Shown one piece after another: positions 10,601 to 25,600 of a stretch of DNA of 60,000 nt; positions within the stretch are counted from its first letter, which is position 1; every line of letters starts with the position of its first letter. Where the stretch lies: contig NC_092672.1 of NCBI RefSeq assembly GCF_964355755.1, positions 10,724,501 through 10,784,500 of the forward strand, given 5' to 3'. The notes under the pieces were generated by a model that was not told where the DNA came from, made no database searches, and worked only from the letters and a program-made list of their open reading frames with translations. Origin of the DNA: Antedon mediterranea. Its lineage: Eukaryota; Echinodermata; Crinoidea; Comatulida; Antedonidae. The translations under genes and the position numbers were made by a program.

Positions 10601-13600
10601 TTAATTTTTTTTGACACACCAAGGAAGAGGTCACAACTATTTTCACAGCCACCTATTAAAAAAAAATTGTTATATTATTTATTTCTAGCTTTAAAGCTCA
10701 GGTACAGGCATGAATTTTAAATATAATATTTGGTTAATTGTACATAAATCAAATATTTGTAACAGAAATGAAGATGAAAAAACATGAATTTCCCTTAATA
10801 TGGTCAAATACAAAATTTGGCAAAATTCTTCCATAAAAACCAGTAGTTAGGTAGGTAACCTATGGTAATAACATGTCTGGTGACTCCCTAGAAGGTGAAA
10901 AAAGATGGTGGATATACGGTGGATAATTTTTGCTATAGCATGAAAATAAAAATCTGAAGTTGAATAAAAATACCAGATATGTAATATTCAAGTTAAATTA
11001 CCTATATTTAGTCATCTGATAACATTTTTTACCACACCATTTAGTTTTCATAGCTTTTTAAAATGCCTCTCTATTTACAAAATTTGTGTACAAAAGACCC
11101 CACTGATAAGAAAGTGCTTATTTTCAACAAGCTCATGTAACACAAATAAAATCTCAAAAATTATGAAACATAGGGGAAACTATATAGATCGATAATTATT
11201 GGAATGTATGATCAATAAACAATTTTTGCCTGCGCCTGGCCTTTAAAATTGTATTACTTAAAATGTTAATTATTTAATAGAACATTTCCTCAATAGCTAA
11301 TAATGTTTTTTTTGTGTCCACTCTACCTTTCAAGTAATCAACTTTTGTACGCACATAAGTGGTGGGAACAATGTTAATGATATACAACTATAGTATATAA
11401 CAAAGTGATATTAATAAAAAAAAAATGCAATAAAGCTCATTAGAATAATATCAGCTAATAGAAATGTAATTTATCCATTGTAAATTTGATAATACTGTTC
11501 ACGATACCTCATATATTGTAAAAACATTTTTGAGTCGATAATAAAAAACAATACTCTCGCAGGTAGTTAAATAGAAAACGATACTAAGTATTTTGTCATT
11601 CAGTCAGTATGTCTACACCTCATGGTTATTAACAAGATATAAGTTTTTTTTTAAAACATGATCTTCTTGTATAGTAAATGGTTAACCAAAGCATTGCTTA
11701 TGAAATTGGCTCGGTGTCATTGTTATGCTTGAACTGTAGCATATTTTATTGATTTTCCTCGGTTTTGGTTTTTCCCTCAACACAATATTTTAAATACTGT
11801 AGGTTAAAAAAATTGGTGCATTTTGGCAAAATTATTTTTTCTATGCTATGGTTGTATCATTAGGTTCTCATTGCCTTGTCCTTCAGATGGGATGTAAAGC
11901 CAGTGTCCTACAATGCATGACAAAGAACTTGGTGTGCTGGTCATGGTAGATGATGTCATGGGTCTGTAGAATGCCTAATCTGATTTTTCCCAATTGAGTA
12001 TGAAAAAGATTAATTTACATTTATTTAAGAATAATTTTGCTTTAATTTCAATTCAATTTAACTTTATTTAACCATGACCCAGATCAACATATAGTTGTAC
12101 AATTTCAACAATGTTTTAATATCACAATAAAGATATTTAAGATGCGCCCTGAGCGGTTAAGACAGGGGCGCCGCCGTCAACCATAGCTATACAATCGGCA
12201 CTGGTTCAAGTCACTCCTCGACCATTGTTCTGGTGGTAGAATAGGTCTTCTTGGATAAGGACTTAAAACTGGAGGTCCAGTGTACACATCTGGCTTGTGT
12301 GCACTTTGAAGAACCCAGTACATCTTTCGGAAGAGTAGGGAGTTATCCGGTGTACTGGTCCATTCAGCCCCAGATAAACGAGCGCCGTATGGTGGCAGCA
12401 CTCGACACGAAGGGACCCTTAGGGGAGTAAAAAGTTGCGGTATATGTCGTCACACCTGTGCATAATTCAGCCCAGTAGGCTACAAGTCACAGGTTATTCT
12501 CCCATTTACATTTACCTAATGTACAACAATAACATACAGTATAACCAGGGAGTTGAAATTACAACTTCCTGATATAACATTATATTTTTTCCAACTCAGT
12601 AAAAAAAACATCCAGTTCAGTTTGGCTGGTTAAAATGTTTTTTTGCAATCGTATTCTAGTAATTCAGTGTATACTATTGGTACTAAAAACTACAGTGGCG
12701 TGAGAGGCATGTAGTATGCCATTTGATTTAATTCAAGTCTGATACAAACAGTAATTCAAAATAGAGAAACTTAAAAAACATGCAATATAGTAGAATTGAT
12801 AGTGAAAAAAATATAATAAAAGTATAGATTTAATAGTCATTTTTATAGGAATTGGACATTTTCAATAAAGAATTTCTCATATCCTTGAGAAAGCAATTTT
12901 TAAAAGAAATGTCACACTATGAATAAGAGATTACTTGAATTTATTCATTTTAATGATAAAACAGCAGTATATTATACAGCAGATTTATACAGTAAGCCAA
13001 ATATAAATTGCAATGTTGTGTATAACAACAGCAGTACACACTTTTTTTCCCTGCCTATATCTTCTCAGTTTTTCCTGATTTGTTTATTTAATTGTTTTGT
13101 TGATTTGATTGGAAATAAAATAATCAGAATATTTGATTAGACTAATTAATTGTTTTAATGTGAAATTGATAATTAATTTACTTATGTTATAAATATCCTC
13201 TCTCTCTCTCCCCTCCAAACGTTTTCCGTCATTCGGACATTACGCTTTCCACGATTTCTTTCCATATTTTCTCTTTTTGGCAGAATGGTGCCAAAGTCTA
13301 TATTTTTTCTTTTAAATCGGTTTTTCAATTCGGTTTATACAGTACAGTATATCTTTTGATCTTCCTGGTGATCTTTTTATTATTTTTCAGTTTCCTTCAT
13401 TGCATATCTTTCGGTAGTTTAATTATGTGTCCATACCATTTTAATCTTCTTCGTTTAATTATTTTACTCCATCTTGTTTTGTTATTATTATTAGTAATCT
13501 TTTGGCTTTCAGTGAAAAAGTCACCCATTTTTTTAGTATTTTGCCTAAAATAAAACACACAATTAGACTCCTAGTATGCTGAAGTTTAATTTCATAATTA

Positions 13601-16600
13601 CTTTTCACCTGGAACATGCTACAGTGAAAAATCACTGTCACTCCTTCCTCGTAAAACCATTATTTTATAATATATATAAAAGATTATTTTGTAACATTCA
13701 TTCTTCTTCACAGCTATTGGAACGAACTCATTATCATAAACATCATTGTAAATTTTGAAGAAGTTTAAAACAAGGGAGAGATAGAGATTGAGATATAGCT
13801 ATAGTAAAATCTTTGTGTTAATTACTGTAGATGAATGTACATGAATTTGAAATCAGAAATTAACCTAGTATGTCTGTGTCTACGTGTTGTGTCGTAATTA
13901 CAATATTGACTTGCAGATTTCAAGATTATAATATCATCATTTGAGCTTTAATATTAGATTTCAGCTTGTCATGCATTGCTTGAGATTGATGTTCATTATG
14001 CCAGACAGGTGGAAAATTAGAAAAATAATGAAAAAGTCTCCTAGACATGCAACCAATTCTAGACATTATTCATTTTATGGATTTACAACAGTTTTTTAGT
14101 TATTATCATTGTTCAAATTCCTTCACTATAAACTATATGCATATTGTATAATATTCATAATCAATTTTGGAGTTAAACATAATTATTTAATAGGTTAAAA
14201 CAACTGTGGAAAGGTCATGTCATGATCTTGTACATTAATACACATTTTGATTTAAAATTGAAATGTATTTATAATTTTGTAGATAATACTGTATTTTATT
14301 CATTAGTCAATATTACACCATATTTATATTAATACAGTACACAGTTAGCAAACTACAATATCATATGTATGCCCTCTTGGGCTCCAAAATTGTCCCATTG
14401 ATAAAGCTGGTGTTTATTATCGTAGTTTATTGATAAAGAGTTTGTAATTATTTATGCTTGAGCCCTTTGCATCGTAAGTAGCCTATATCATTCCGCAATG
14501 TCATGCTTGGTAGAGGGCTGTACACATATGAGAAGTCTACCAATACAAGAAAAATATACAGAAGGGCATATAGTCTGAAAGTGGAGGCAACAATTTTAGA
14601 AAAGCTAAATTTGTTCCCTCCAATTTTCAGTTGAGGAGAGTATCTGGTTATAAGCCACTAATATTTAATAATAATTTTCTATTTGTAATATTGTCTTTAA
14701 TAGTACATACCCACCATAATCTTTTAAAAATGTATACATCTGTGGACTGTGTCAATCATGGTATCTGTGATAGCGTTGTCTGCCCTTTTTCACAATGATG
14801 TTGACACCTTATTTTACTTGTTAAAACCATTTTAATCTTTTGATTCGTGTAAATCTTCATTTTGATGTGTTTTATTGTATAGTTTTTATATGTATCTCCT
14901 AAGGGAGGTGAATAAATTTGAATTTGAAGTGAATAACTTTTTCACTGTAATTTACCTTGAGAGCAGCTCTTGAACCTAATGGTATCCCATCATCATATTT
15001 GCCGGTCAATATTCCACTAGCCAAAGGTGACCATGTGATGGTTCCTAACCCTGCAAAATAAATAAATTTTACTTTTTTGACTATATATTACTGATGGTTA
15101 TTCAGACAACCAAAATTGGAGGTTTATTTTAATTGGAGAGGTCTTGATTGTAAAGACTTGAAATAACAATGTGTTATATTTAATATTAAACACCTGTTTG
15201 GTTTTTGTAATTTAATAATTGTAAACAAATTGTTCAACAAATCATAACAATAGTGATTTACACTGATGAAATAAATGGAAAAAGAAAATATGAATTGATA
15301 AAAACCTATTTTTCTGTTAATATCTGGCAAGTATTTTTCCACTTTGTCTCTGTTGAAAAAATGATACTCTGCTTGTTCTAAAGTGGGTGGAATTAAGTTA
15401 AACTGCCTGGCAACTGAGTAAGCCTCCATCACTTCCATGTTACTCCATCGTGATGATCCCCAATACATAGCCATTCCATTATTTATACAATAAGTGAATG
15501 CTCTAACTATTTCTATCGAAGAAAAAGAAATAAAAAAACTGCAAAACTCGAAGACCAGTAAGGTCTGCTTCATAATTTTAGGTTAAAGACAGCCATAGAC
15601 AATCCATGGACAATCTAACAACAGGATGCTAAGCTCCGGAGATCAAAGGGTTTATCTGTGGCTGCGACAATTTTAGTTCCACATCCCTTTGTAGACACTG
15701 CATGCCGTAGAATATGTACTGTACACAGTAAAGTACTGTTGGTAATTGTAGAAGCCAGACATAGGATTAAAGAACTGTTGAGAGTTCCTATCTTGGCAAG
15801 GCGAGCTCAGTGTCCTGTTGTTAGATTGGCTTGATAGAACTGATTATGTCTCTAGTACATCATTCTTATGATAATTACGCTAATGTGTATATTTCGAGTA
15901 GGTTACGTATGTCAACGATCAGTATAACTTTCCGGCATGCGTATGTAGAACTTTTGAGTCATACAATGACATACATCAAATAATTTAGTACATGCACAAC
16001 ATTCACCATACTACAATGTATACCATTGTGTTTCAGCATTTTCTGAACTTACACAAAGCACACCCGTAACTTATTTGACGTGTCAACATTGGCATACAGT
16101 ATGTTGTAAGACCTGCTTCCATAAATTCCAGGTTCATCTCAGCTAGCAGTGTAAAAGGGTATTTAGATAATATTCTACAATAAACCATGCTATGCAAGTA
16201 TACCAGCATACTGTATATAAATACTATTTATATTGTTTCAAATTATAATTACCATCTGTATTAAATGTAATTCATATAACATTATCAAAACATTTTGTTG
16301 CCGTAGAAACTTAGATTTAGATTTGACATACAATAGAGAGGTCAAATTATGTTTATGATATTCATATAAATACTATTTTAAATATAACAATATGATTATC
16401 TGTATACACCAGAAAATCAATATATTTTATGCATTCATCCTTTGGCAATGTATGTGTATCTGGGCTAAAGAGACATAAACTGTTTATCAATATGATTGTT
16501 CGATTAACAATTTGCTTTGCAGACAAATTAGTTTCTTTTTGTTATCCTTTTTTGATTAAAAAAACTATAAGGCTTATAGTTTAATATACTTTTAGTATTC

Positions 16601-19600
16601 TTAAGCCAGGTAATTTATGATAAAGTGCTCAAGGCACTGGTGCGGAGCAAAGTATAAATAAATAAAGATGCTAGTTACAACATCAACATTTTATTACACA
16701 GACTGCCTGTTTCATGAATAGATAAAAATATCTCCCCAATCAAGTGCTAGACTATATTACTGTATAGAGTTGTCACTATAGGCATAAGATACTGTATCTG
16801 ACCAATTAGCACCAGGCTCTGCAAATTTGGAGTGAGCCAACCAAGTCTGAATGTGTGGCATGAGATATTCCTGGGTGTCGGATTGAAAGAGGGCGCAGTA
16901 ATTGCGTAAAGGGAAAAATGTGGAAGTGGTTATAAGAAATGAATTAATATAGATGTTTTACGAAGCAAGATTAGAATTTTACAGAAATAAGTAAATGTGA
17001 TACCACCACGTAAACATATCACTTCATAGTTTGGCTTCTTTGTCAATAGTTAATATATGTAAAGTGACTTGACGCATTCAAGTGTTAGAAGACGTTTAAG
17101 AAATCATGCATACGTGCAAAAAGCACTCAAATGGAACTAATGAATAAAGGAGCAATGACAAAGAATACAAAGGTAAATGGCAGAAATTTTAAGAATAAAT
17201 AATTTGATGGAATTTAAATACCATTAAAATTATGTTTTAAGCTCTATCTATCAACACTATCAAACTAGCTTGACAAAAAAGTGTGATGTGCCCAAATATG
17301 GTAGTGCTATGCCCAAATATGGTAGAAATATGAGATCATCATGTCCATATATGACCACATCAAATATTGTTGTCACATAAAGTTTGATAGTGTAGACAGA
17401 GATTAAAGCTATACTTCATGTTTGTCCTTTCAAACTGGATTCAATTTTGTTTCAAAATGAATGTAATATAATTCCTTGTCTAGACTATAGACTGTCCAAA
17501 CTAGTTTGACAAAAAAAAGTGTGATGTGTTCAAATATGGTGATGATATGACATCATCATGTCCATTTAAATGGGCACATCACATTTTTTTTTCTAGACTA
17601 TAGACTGTCCAAACTAGTTTGACAAAAAAAGTGTGATGTGCTCAAATATGGTGATGATATGATATCATCATGTCCATTTAAATGGGCACATCACATTTTC
17701 TTCTTTTTTTTATAAAGTTTGGTAAAAATGTATACAGAGCTTAATAAACAGTTTTGAATACAGAAGTCAATGTTTTAATATTTTCCATTATTTCTAGATT
17801 CTTCTGGTATTTAAGGGACCACCATGTCAAATTAATCTACTTTAGTTACTGCAGTAATTTTTTAACCTCTTCTTGTATTTATTTAGCAAGCTTTTTTTAA
17901 TAATCATTTATGCACTGTTTATTGCAGTAAAAAAATATAGTTACTGCAGTAACTTTGGTAGAAGGATTTTGACATGTTCCCTAAATGTTATATGCACAAG
18001 TTATTTTAGCTGTTTCCTTTCCATATATGCTACATGCTTGAAAAAATTATAAAAAACCTTAAGATATGGTGAGCCAAGGCAATCGAACAATAGAGCACTG
18101 AGCTCGCCTTTCCAAGATAGGAACTCATAACAGTCCTTTGATCTTATGTCTGGCTGCGACAAATGCCAACAGTACTGTACTGTGTACATATTATCAGCAG
18201 CGCACGCACGGTGACTGTGTTATGGGGCGTGGAACAGATCTTGTTGCAGCCACAGATAAACCCTTTGATCTCTGGAGCTCAGCATCCTGATGTTAGATTG
18301 CCTTGGGTGAACATAGATTGAATAAAACAGTGACTAAATTAAATATGTATGTTTACTATAAACAGCTAGAAAAAAATAATAATGGAACAATGACTTGACT
18401 TCACGTTTTCCTTTTTCTTCAGTAAATATTTGAAAAAAAAATAATCATATGTAGTGATTTAAAATGTTCAAATAAAAACAGGTCTTTGAAGTCTGGCATT
18501 TTTTAAAAATATTATATCACATATTTCTAACAAGATGATTTATCAACCGATTAATATTTGTGGTTGTTAGCTGAGTTTGTACAGCACACTTTGTGCATAA
18601 TCATATTTTCACCTATATTGTGAATAAATTAAGGTTCGCATAAATTATAAAGTATCTTTCTATGTTTACCTTCCATTGGCGTGTTTTGATCTGGACGATT
18701 TGCAAGAACCACATCTACGTAACTAAGCTGCAAGCGCTGCAGTGAGGCTGTTAGTCCTTCAATGATATGTTTTCTAGAGAGTCCTCTTTCTGTTTCTGAC
18801 CTGTTGAATATATCACATTTTAAATTATAAAATTACAACTCTTTAAAAGTGGTATTGATTCAAAGTTTTAAGATATATTGTTCCCCTGAAAAAAATATCT
18901 TTTTTAAATGATTTTGTTTAATATGCCATTTTAATGTCAATTAATCATAATTCACTTTAACAAATTTAAAGGAAAAAAGTAGTCAATTGGCTGCCAGCCA
19001 ATGGGTTTTTGGTTGAATTTAAACGTTATTTTTTCATTGTATTATAAAAACATACTTTTTTTTCTATGAAAGTGATTAACTTGATTAAAAATGGCCTATT
19101 CAAAGTCTGATTTTATTCATTCTCCATGTTTTTTTATACCTGTAGATCTTTAAGAGTAAAACATGATGTCCTACAATATCACAAGTATATATGTATGATT
19201 AAAATTCATGAATGAAAAATTATTTTAATTCCAATTCCCCTTGTGAATTGATTGTATAATTGAGAGAAAAAAAATCATTAATTGGTCAAATAATAAAAAT
19301 TCAGAAAACTTACTTTCCACCCCAAAATATTTTGGTTGTGACGACATAACTTGACCTTCGCCAATTTTTCTGCTTTAGAATTTTACCTAATACAATTTCT
19401 GCTCTGTAAAAAAAAGTGAAAAACATCTTTAGAAATTAAGATAAAAACATACTTATATTCAAATCATATAAAAAACAAATCTATAATATTCTTTTATGTA
19501 TGTAGCTATTGCTACTATGTGGTTGATATTTCAATTTATTCCAGACAACATAAAAATTAAAGTGTTGAATTATTGAATCCTATACTTGTGTATGTATAAT

Positions 19601-22600
19601 AATAATAATTTATTTGTATAAAACACTTTGTTATCAGTGGCACTCAACCATGTTGACAGTAAATAATATTTACAAAAAAATTACAAACAAATCTAAAGTA
19701 ACAGTTAATCACCATTACCAAAATTCTACTGTTTACTTTCATATGACACTTTATAAAAAAGGGAACCCCTAAACCTCTAGCTAAGGGCGTGAAGAATGTC
19801 CAGACAACTCCCCTTTGTCATTGATGCATCCAAGATGAATTTGCAATGCACAATCCTTTGTTTTTAAATCGATTCAGTAGGTCATCAATCAATTGGGGGA
19901 TGTCTTTTGCAACACTGTCAACGTACTTCACTGGTCTTCTTTCACTAGAAAGACAGTAGCCTCAAACAGATGTCGGAGATGACCAGTCCTGATCTTTTGA
20001 TCTATGCTGGGCGACTATCAATAATAATAAAATAATAATATTTTTGTATATTTCTATATTGCGACATTCCAACGATCATTGTTCATGGCGCTGTGGCTTA
20101 GATGTTGCGCTTTTCAATTACATGCTTTTTCCCTACGGGTCACAGTGCTGCCAATTGTAGCGCACCTTCGCTTGTCCACGGAAGTGGATGATCGTCTCGA
20201 AAGATGTACTAGGTTCTTTAAAGTCCACACAAGCATTTATGTACTGTACACTGGACCTACGGTTTATAATCATTATCCGAGAAGACAGAACCATCAAGCG
20301 AGTGAGCCTCAAACCTTGCTGATGTTTATGGCTATAGAATTAAGGTTCCACTCACTCACGTTCAACTAGTCTCACAGGAGCATGCTTCACTCAATAAACC
20401 CCATCTCATTTTAAATTGATTATGGTACCGTAATATTATAAATCTTTAAATATTGAACGAAATCAGATCGTCCTTGGCAATTAATAGACTAATTGGTGCA
20501 AAAATGCATGATAAATCGACAACACTTGGTAGAAACCTTGCTTTTAATCCACCTATTAAGGATCTTTCACACCTGTTTCGTCATGGTTCTGGTCCGGCGC
20601 CACCAAATCAACCGGAACGTCAATGTTTATGTTTTCCCGTGGCTCCATCACGGTTCCGGTCCGGCGCCATCAAACCAAAAGGAACGTCAATGTTTTGTTT
20701 TCACATGGCTACTCGCATATTGGTTGGTGCATAGTCGCGTGAAGCATCGTTAGATTTGATTTGCCGGAACTGTCAAAGACCATTTAAGGGGACACCTTCC
20801 CATGAAATGAATGAGGGACAATACATGGACTTGGGTAACCAAATTTAGACTTTTGGTTATCCTGCGGGCAATGTTATTTATTTTATTCTGCAATAAAAAC
20901 TGAAATTATTATATTTATTTTTATTTAATTTTAATTATCAGTGCTTTTTATAATAAAGAAGTTATTCTGGTCTTTAAATTGGGAAAATTTGGATTAGGCT
21001 CTAACACGGACTCACGGCAGCCAGCAGTACAGTGCCTACCATATACACACACCGGGAAACATAGTGTACCAAGTTCTTTAACATGCACTAATTTAATTAA
21101 TTTTGTGACAAAACACAATTCAAAAAGTTACAGGCTTAAATTATGGGCTACTGTATATTGATGACAATTATGATCATTGGAAATTACTTTCTCTCTTTTT
21201 AAAATTTTAAATGTATTATCTCGATTTAATAGAGAGACTACTGTATGTTTTCAATTATTATAAAATCTATAAACTTAGTGAGAAGGCAGGAAATGTAGAA
21301 AAACGAAGAGCTCTTGTAATGTGTAATACATTCCATTGGGCTTAGGTTAGCAAGATTAGTGACTAGAATTTTCACAACACCTAGTTAAAGGTATTGATCG
21401 AACTTGCAAGTGAATGAATTATTGAGATAAAGAGATGAACCTCGAAAGATAGGTGGATGCGAGATAATTAGGTTATGAATTATTGAAATGAAAAATCGTT
21501 TCAACCGTAAAAGATGAAAACAAACATTTGAATCACGTTCCTCTGATTCCTTCATGTTTAATATTAAATGTGGATTTTATTGTCATTCCAGTAGATCAAA
21601 GGAGTAGAGGAATGATATTTTTGATGCATGTATTTAAGAAAATGCAATAAATAACTCAAGCGTTAATGTGTCTATCGTGGCTCAGTCCTTTGAAATGTTT
21701 TTGAAAATAAAAAAAAAATCTAAAAAATATGTATATTCATGTGGTTCATTTGCATAAATACACAATCATTAATTTTAAAATTAAGAAGCATACTTTCCAC
21801 CAGCGTACACTTCAGCAGTATCAAAAAGATTAATCCCAGACTCATAAGCTAACGTGACCATTTCTTCAGCAACCTGCAATAAAACAAAACATTATATCAA
21901 TGCAGAGATTTGAAAGAAGTGCAAATAATTATATTAACAATACGGTGATACAGTCCTGTAGCCATCTCATGGAACATACAAGATGTGACAAGATAAGATA
22001 TTTGAGAAAATAATTTTGTTAAAAATGATCCCACGCACTTTACAATAATATTATATTGTACTTTTTATTTTAAATGAGCTAAACTTGAAACCTCCACCTT
22101 TAAACAACTTAAAACTTAGTTTTTATTAGCACGATAAATTGTAAAATAGCTTATCCATCCTGTAATTGGCTAATTACTCGCTGTTTAATGCATATGAAAT
22201 AACAAATTTAGAAGGACATTAGCATTAACAAAATCTGTGATAGTGAAAAATTATTCTAGAAATAAATGCATATTGTAATCGACTAAAAAATTTAAATGCA
22301 GATTATTTTTACATAAGTAATATTTGATTTTTAATATAAAGTTTATAATATTCATTTACATATCTATATCCGTTTCCTCACCCTAGAGTAAAAACCTGAA
22401 CTTCCGAAATGCTTTATCTGCTTTTATTTTAACTTATGAATTGAAAATATAATTAATTGTTATTTTAAGATCATAAGATTTATAGTTTTGATTCTTTGTA
22501 TACTACTATATATGGAGGATTGCAATTTCCCTTTATACTGGCCTGATCCAAACAACATTCTAAGCAAGGCCTTAAAGATCTTACGCCTCACAAACCACAA

Positions 22601-25600
22601 ATTCCTTGACATTACAATTTAATGACGCCTAAGAGTAGGAAAATAGTAGAATTCAAAAATTCAAATCCATCTGGGAGAGGCAGAATTATGTATTATGCAT
22701 ACTGTAATTATCCACAGGAGTCAAACTGTAAAAGGTAATTATACGAAATGAGGGTATAAGTACAGAGTTAAAGAACACGGACCATTTGAGATTGTTGATT
22801 ATATATATTTAAATTTTAATAAGGAAAGATTGCGAAACGTCTCATTATGATTCTGCTATTAAGGTATGGACGGTTTAATAAGGTTGAGCTGAGTCAGGTT
22901 GGGTTCACAGAGGGTTGTGAAAATAAAGAGGGGCCTTCTTTGTAAAGAGGAAGAAAGGAGAAACTGGTGAAGCAGAACACAAAGTAATAATGAGAAAAAC
23001 GTGTCATAAAAATATGCTGTTACATCTCAATTCGAAATTAATCTTGATGTAATTGCTGACTAATTGCTCATCAGAATACATGATGATAATCTTATTGATG
23101 AAGTGGTGTTGACAATAATGCTAATGATCATAGTTAGAAGGAATTTTGGGATATGGGTTATTTGAACAAGCACCGGGGAGGGGTCGGGGGGTGGTTGTAA
23201 TACTGTACTCTGTAGTATTACAACAACAAAAATCACTCAATAGTTTAAAAAGCTTCAAATTATATCGGTATACTATTGTTTTCTATTACAATTTTGTAAA
23301 ATCAGAAAAAAATATAATAAATTCATCATTAAAGTTCTTCACTGTCTGTTTGTGTTATGCATGTTTCCAATTTTCTGATTCATTGAATGCAACATCAAAT
23401 TATTTCATTCACATAGAAATTCAAGAGAGGAAGTGTAACATACACCAAATGCAATGAAACATTAATAGCTTATTTTAGAAATTTGAGAATATAATGTAGT
23501 AATAAAAATAATAATGCTGTTTCAATTTCATTGCATGAATGGATTCTAAAATGGATCTTAACAAGATATTCAGATCAAGGCTCTTGGATCGGAGTACATA
23601 GACAGTTATGGTCAGGAAAAAGTAGTCTAGGTTCTTAGTAAGAAAATTAATATTTTGGCACATATGGCGTTTCATACATATAATACTTGTGATCCTTTTC
23701 CAGACAAAAATCGAAAGGCCAACTGGTATATTAACTTAAAGAAAGGACAATAAATAAAGAGTTGGGGCAATAAGTCTAAGAAAAAAGGTGTGGGGTGATT
23801 AACTCATAATGAGATAATTATAGTGTAAGAATTAATAATGTAAACATTTGGTAAAAATAAACAAAACCTTTATGCTACATGTGTATGTGTGTATTCATTC
23901 ATTCAGTTACATAAAGTTTAGGCTTAATACCAGAAAGTTTTCCTTCAGTTGTAGAGTTGTGAACTCTGGAATAGCCTACCATATGTTAGTAAAAGCACAA
24001 GCTTAAATCAATTAAAGTCAATGCTTAATGATCATTGGACAATTCTCTTTATACAAGTTTACTTTTTCACACTTACTTATAAGAACATCCACCCAAACTC
24101 AAATATTATCATTAGGTATCTTTTTAATATAACAATCGTTAGAGAAGTACAATAATTTCCAAAAAAACTATTAAGTTATTACCTGGTCTGTCACCTGGCC
24201 ACCAAAAGTCACCCAAGTACCTGAAAAAAAAAAACATACTAGAAAAATCATTTTAAGTATGTATACATCATAGAATAATTGTTAGTGTAGCATAGCAAAA
24301 AGCTATACAAAACGACCTTATTGCTACACATTCTAAAATTGTGTAGCAAAAAACACAATACAAAAATATATTTCTGGACTCAAAAATCTGATTAGCAATG
24401 TTGTAAACAAAATGTTAAAATAAAATTTAAATAAATTAACACATTCAGTTTAATTTTATCTCATTAATTATCTCATGAAACCCGATGCTAAAATGTCTGT
24501 GAGGCATCGTACAGGTGAGCAGGTATTCACCGAGACCATAATAATAAAATATCAATTCCCTGTCTTCAATTCAACTTGATATATTATCTCAATCAAGATG
24601 GGATCCCCATGGGTGGATGTACTTGATATGCGGTTATCACTCACTTGGGTCCTACATAAATGAAATGGCTTCGGTTTATTAAATAACACAATGTACTTTA
24701 CTACATTATGCAACATATTTCATTAATGTATTTCTAGTTTCATTGTTTTCAAGAATGTGTGGATGGTAAAAAGTGATAAATATATTTTAAATATTTGTGA
24801 GTTTCTACATTAAGATGTGTTTACTAATAAAAAAGACTAAATCAACAAATAATTATATAATGAAACAATTTGCAACTTATTTGTTAATAAAAATTTGTAT
24901 TGGTTTAGAATGATATAATATAATATTGAAAAACACTCAACAGATGTCTAAACTTATGATAACAAGGATGGAACTATAAATACTGTATTGACTTATAAAT
25001 GGTAAATAAATGGAGTGTGTAAACTTCCAATCTCATAATGCTAAGAAAATTCTAGAAGCACCAATTTGAGACAGAGATTTCGACACTTTCTGTGTTGGAA
25101 AATAAGTAACATAGGAAACTCCTAAAGAATTGAGAAAAAAAAAGAGTAAGCGGAAGAGGGAGATTTAACATATCCCACTACCGCACATATACCATATATT
25201 AGGTTAATGTTTGCCGAACATTTTGGAAAAACTGATTATTTCTACCAGTACAAGAGTTATAGTAATCAACATATAATCCTTTTTTCACAAGGATAACGAT
25301 CGACGATAAATAGAAAAAGTACAACTCATGGCAAAAGGAGGCCTGGACGTCCTCGAACATCTTATTCTGCCTATGTTCAACATGTTGTAGTGTACACTAT
25401 GATGAAGGCATGATACAAGCTGAACAAATAGCCTCACTTGCCCAAGATCGAAGTGCTTGGAAAAGTCTTGTAATTGACTGTTCCACAGCATCATGATGTC
25501 ATTGTGATTGGACGTGTGAAAATATTATTTTCATCAAAGGAAGCATAGACGGTTATCCTATAGTTCTAGATTTCTTTTTGTTTTATGTTTGAAAAATGCA

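Larger units (their letters stand above)
10580..14955 (-). other. KCNAB intron 9 with repeats
   Basis: A 4.4-kb intron holding SINE fragments at 11866-11910 and 12141-12430, a decayed antisense LINE at 13205-13497 and a LINE tail at 14855-14935. The rest is unassigned AT-rich DNA. Confidence 0.8.
15513..18669 (-). other. KCNAB intron 7 with MITEs
   Basis: A 3.2-kb intron holding two related MITEs (15611-15828, 18074-18306), a LINE or SINE tail at 16600-16672 and the paired hairpin repeats at 17260-17704. The remainder is unassigned. Confidence 0.8.
19404..21793 (-). other. KCNAB intron 5 with SINE and a short tandem
   Basis: Contains the SINE at 20082-20350, a two-unit 66-bp direct repeat at 20581-20712 and an AATAATTTATTTGTATAAAA-type LINE tail near 19600. 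Nothing coding recognised. Confidence 0.8.

Noticed and set aside
12177-12401. A 74-codon minus-strand frame
   Set aside because: It lies wholly within the SINE at 12141-12430.
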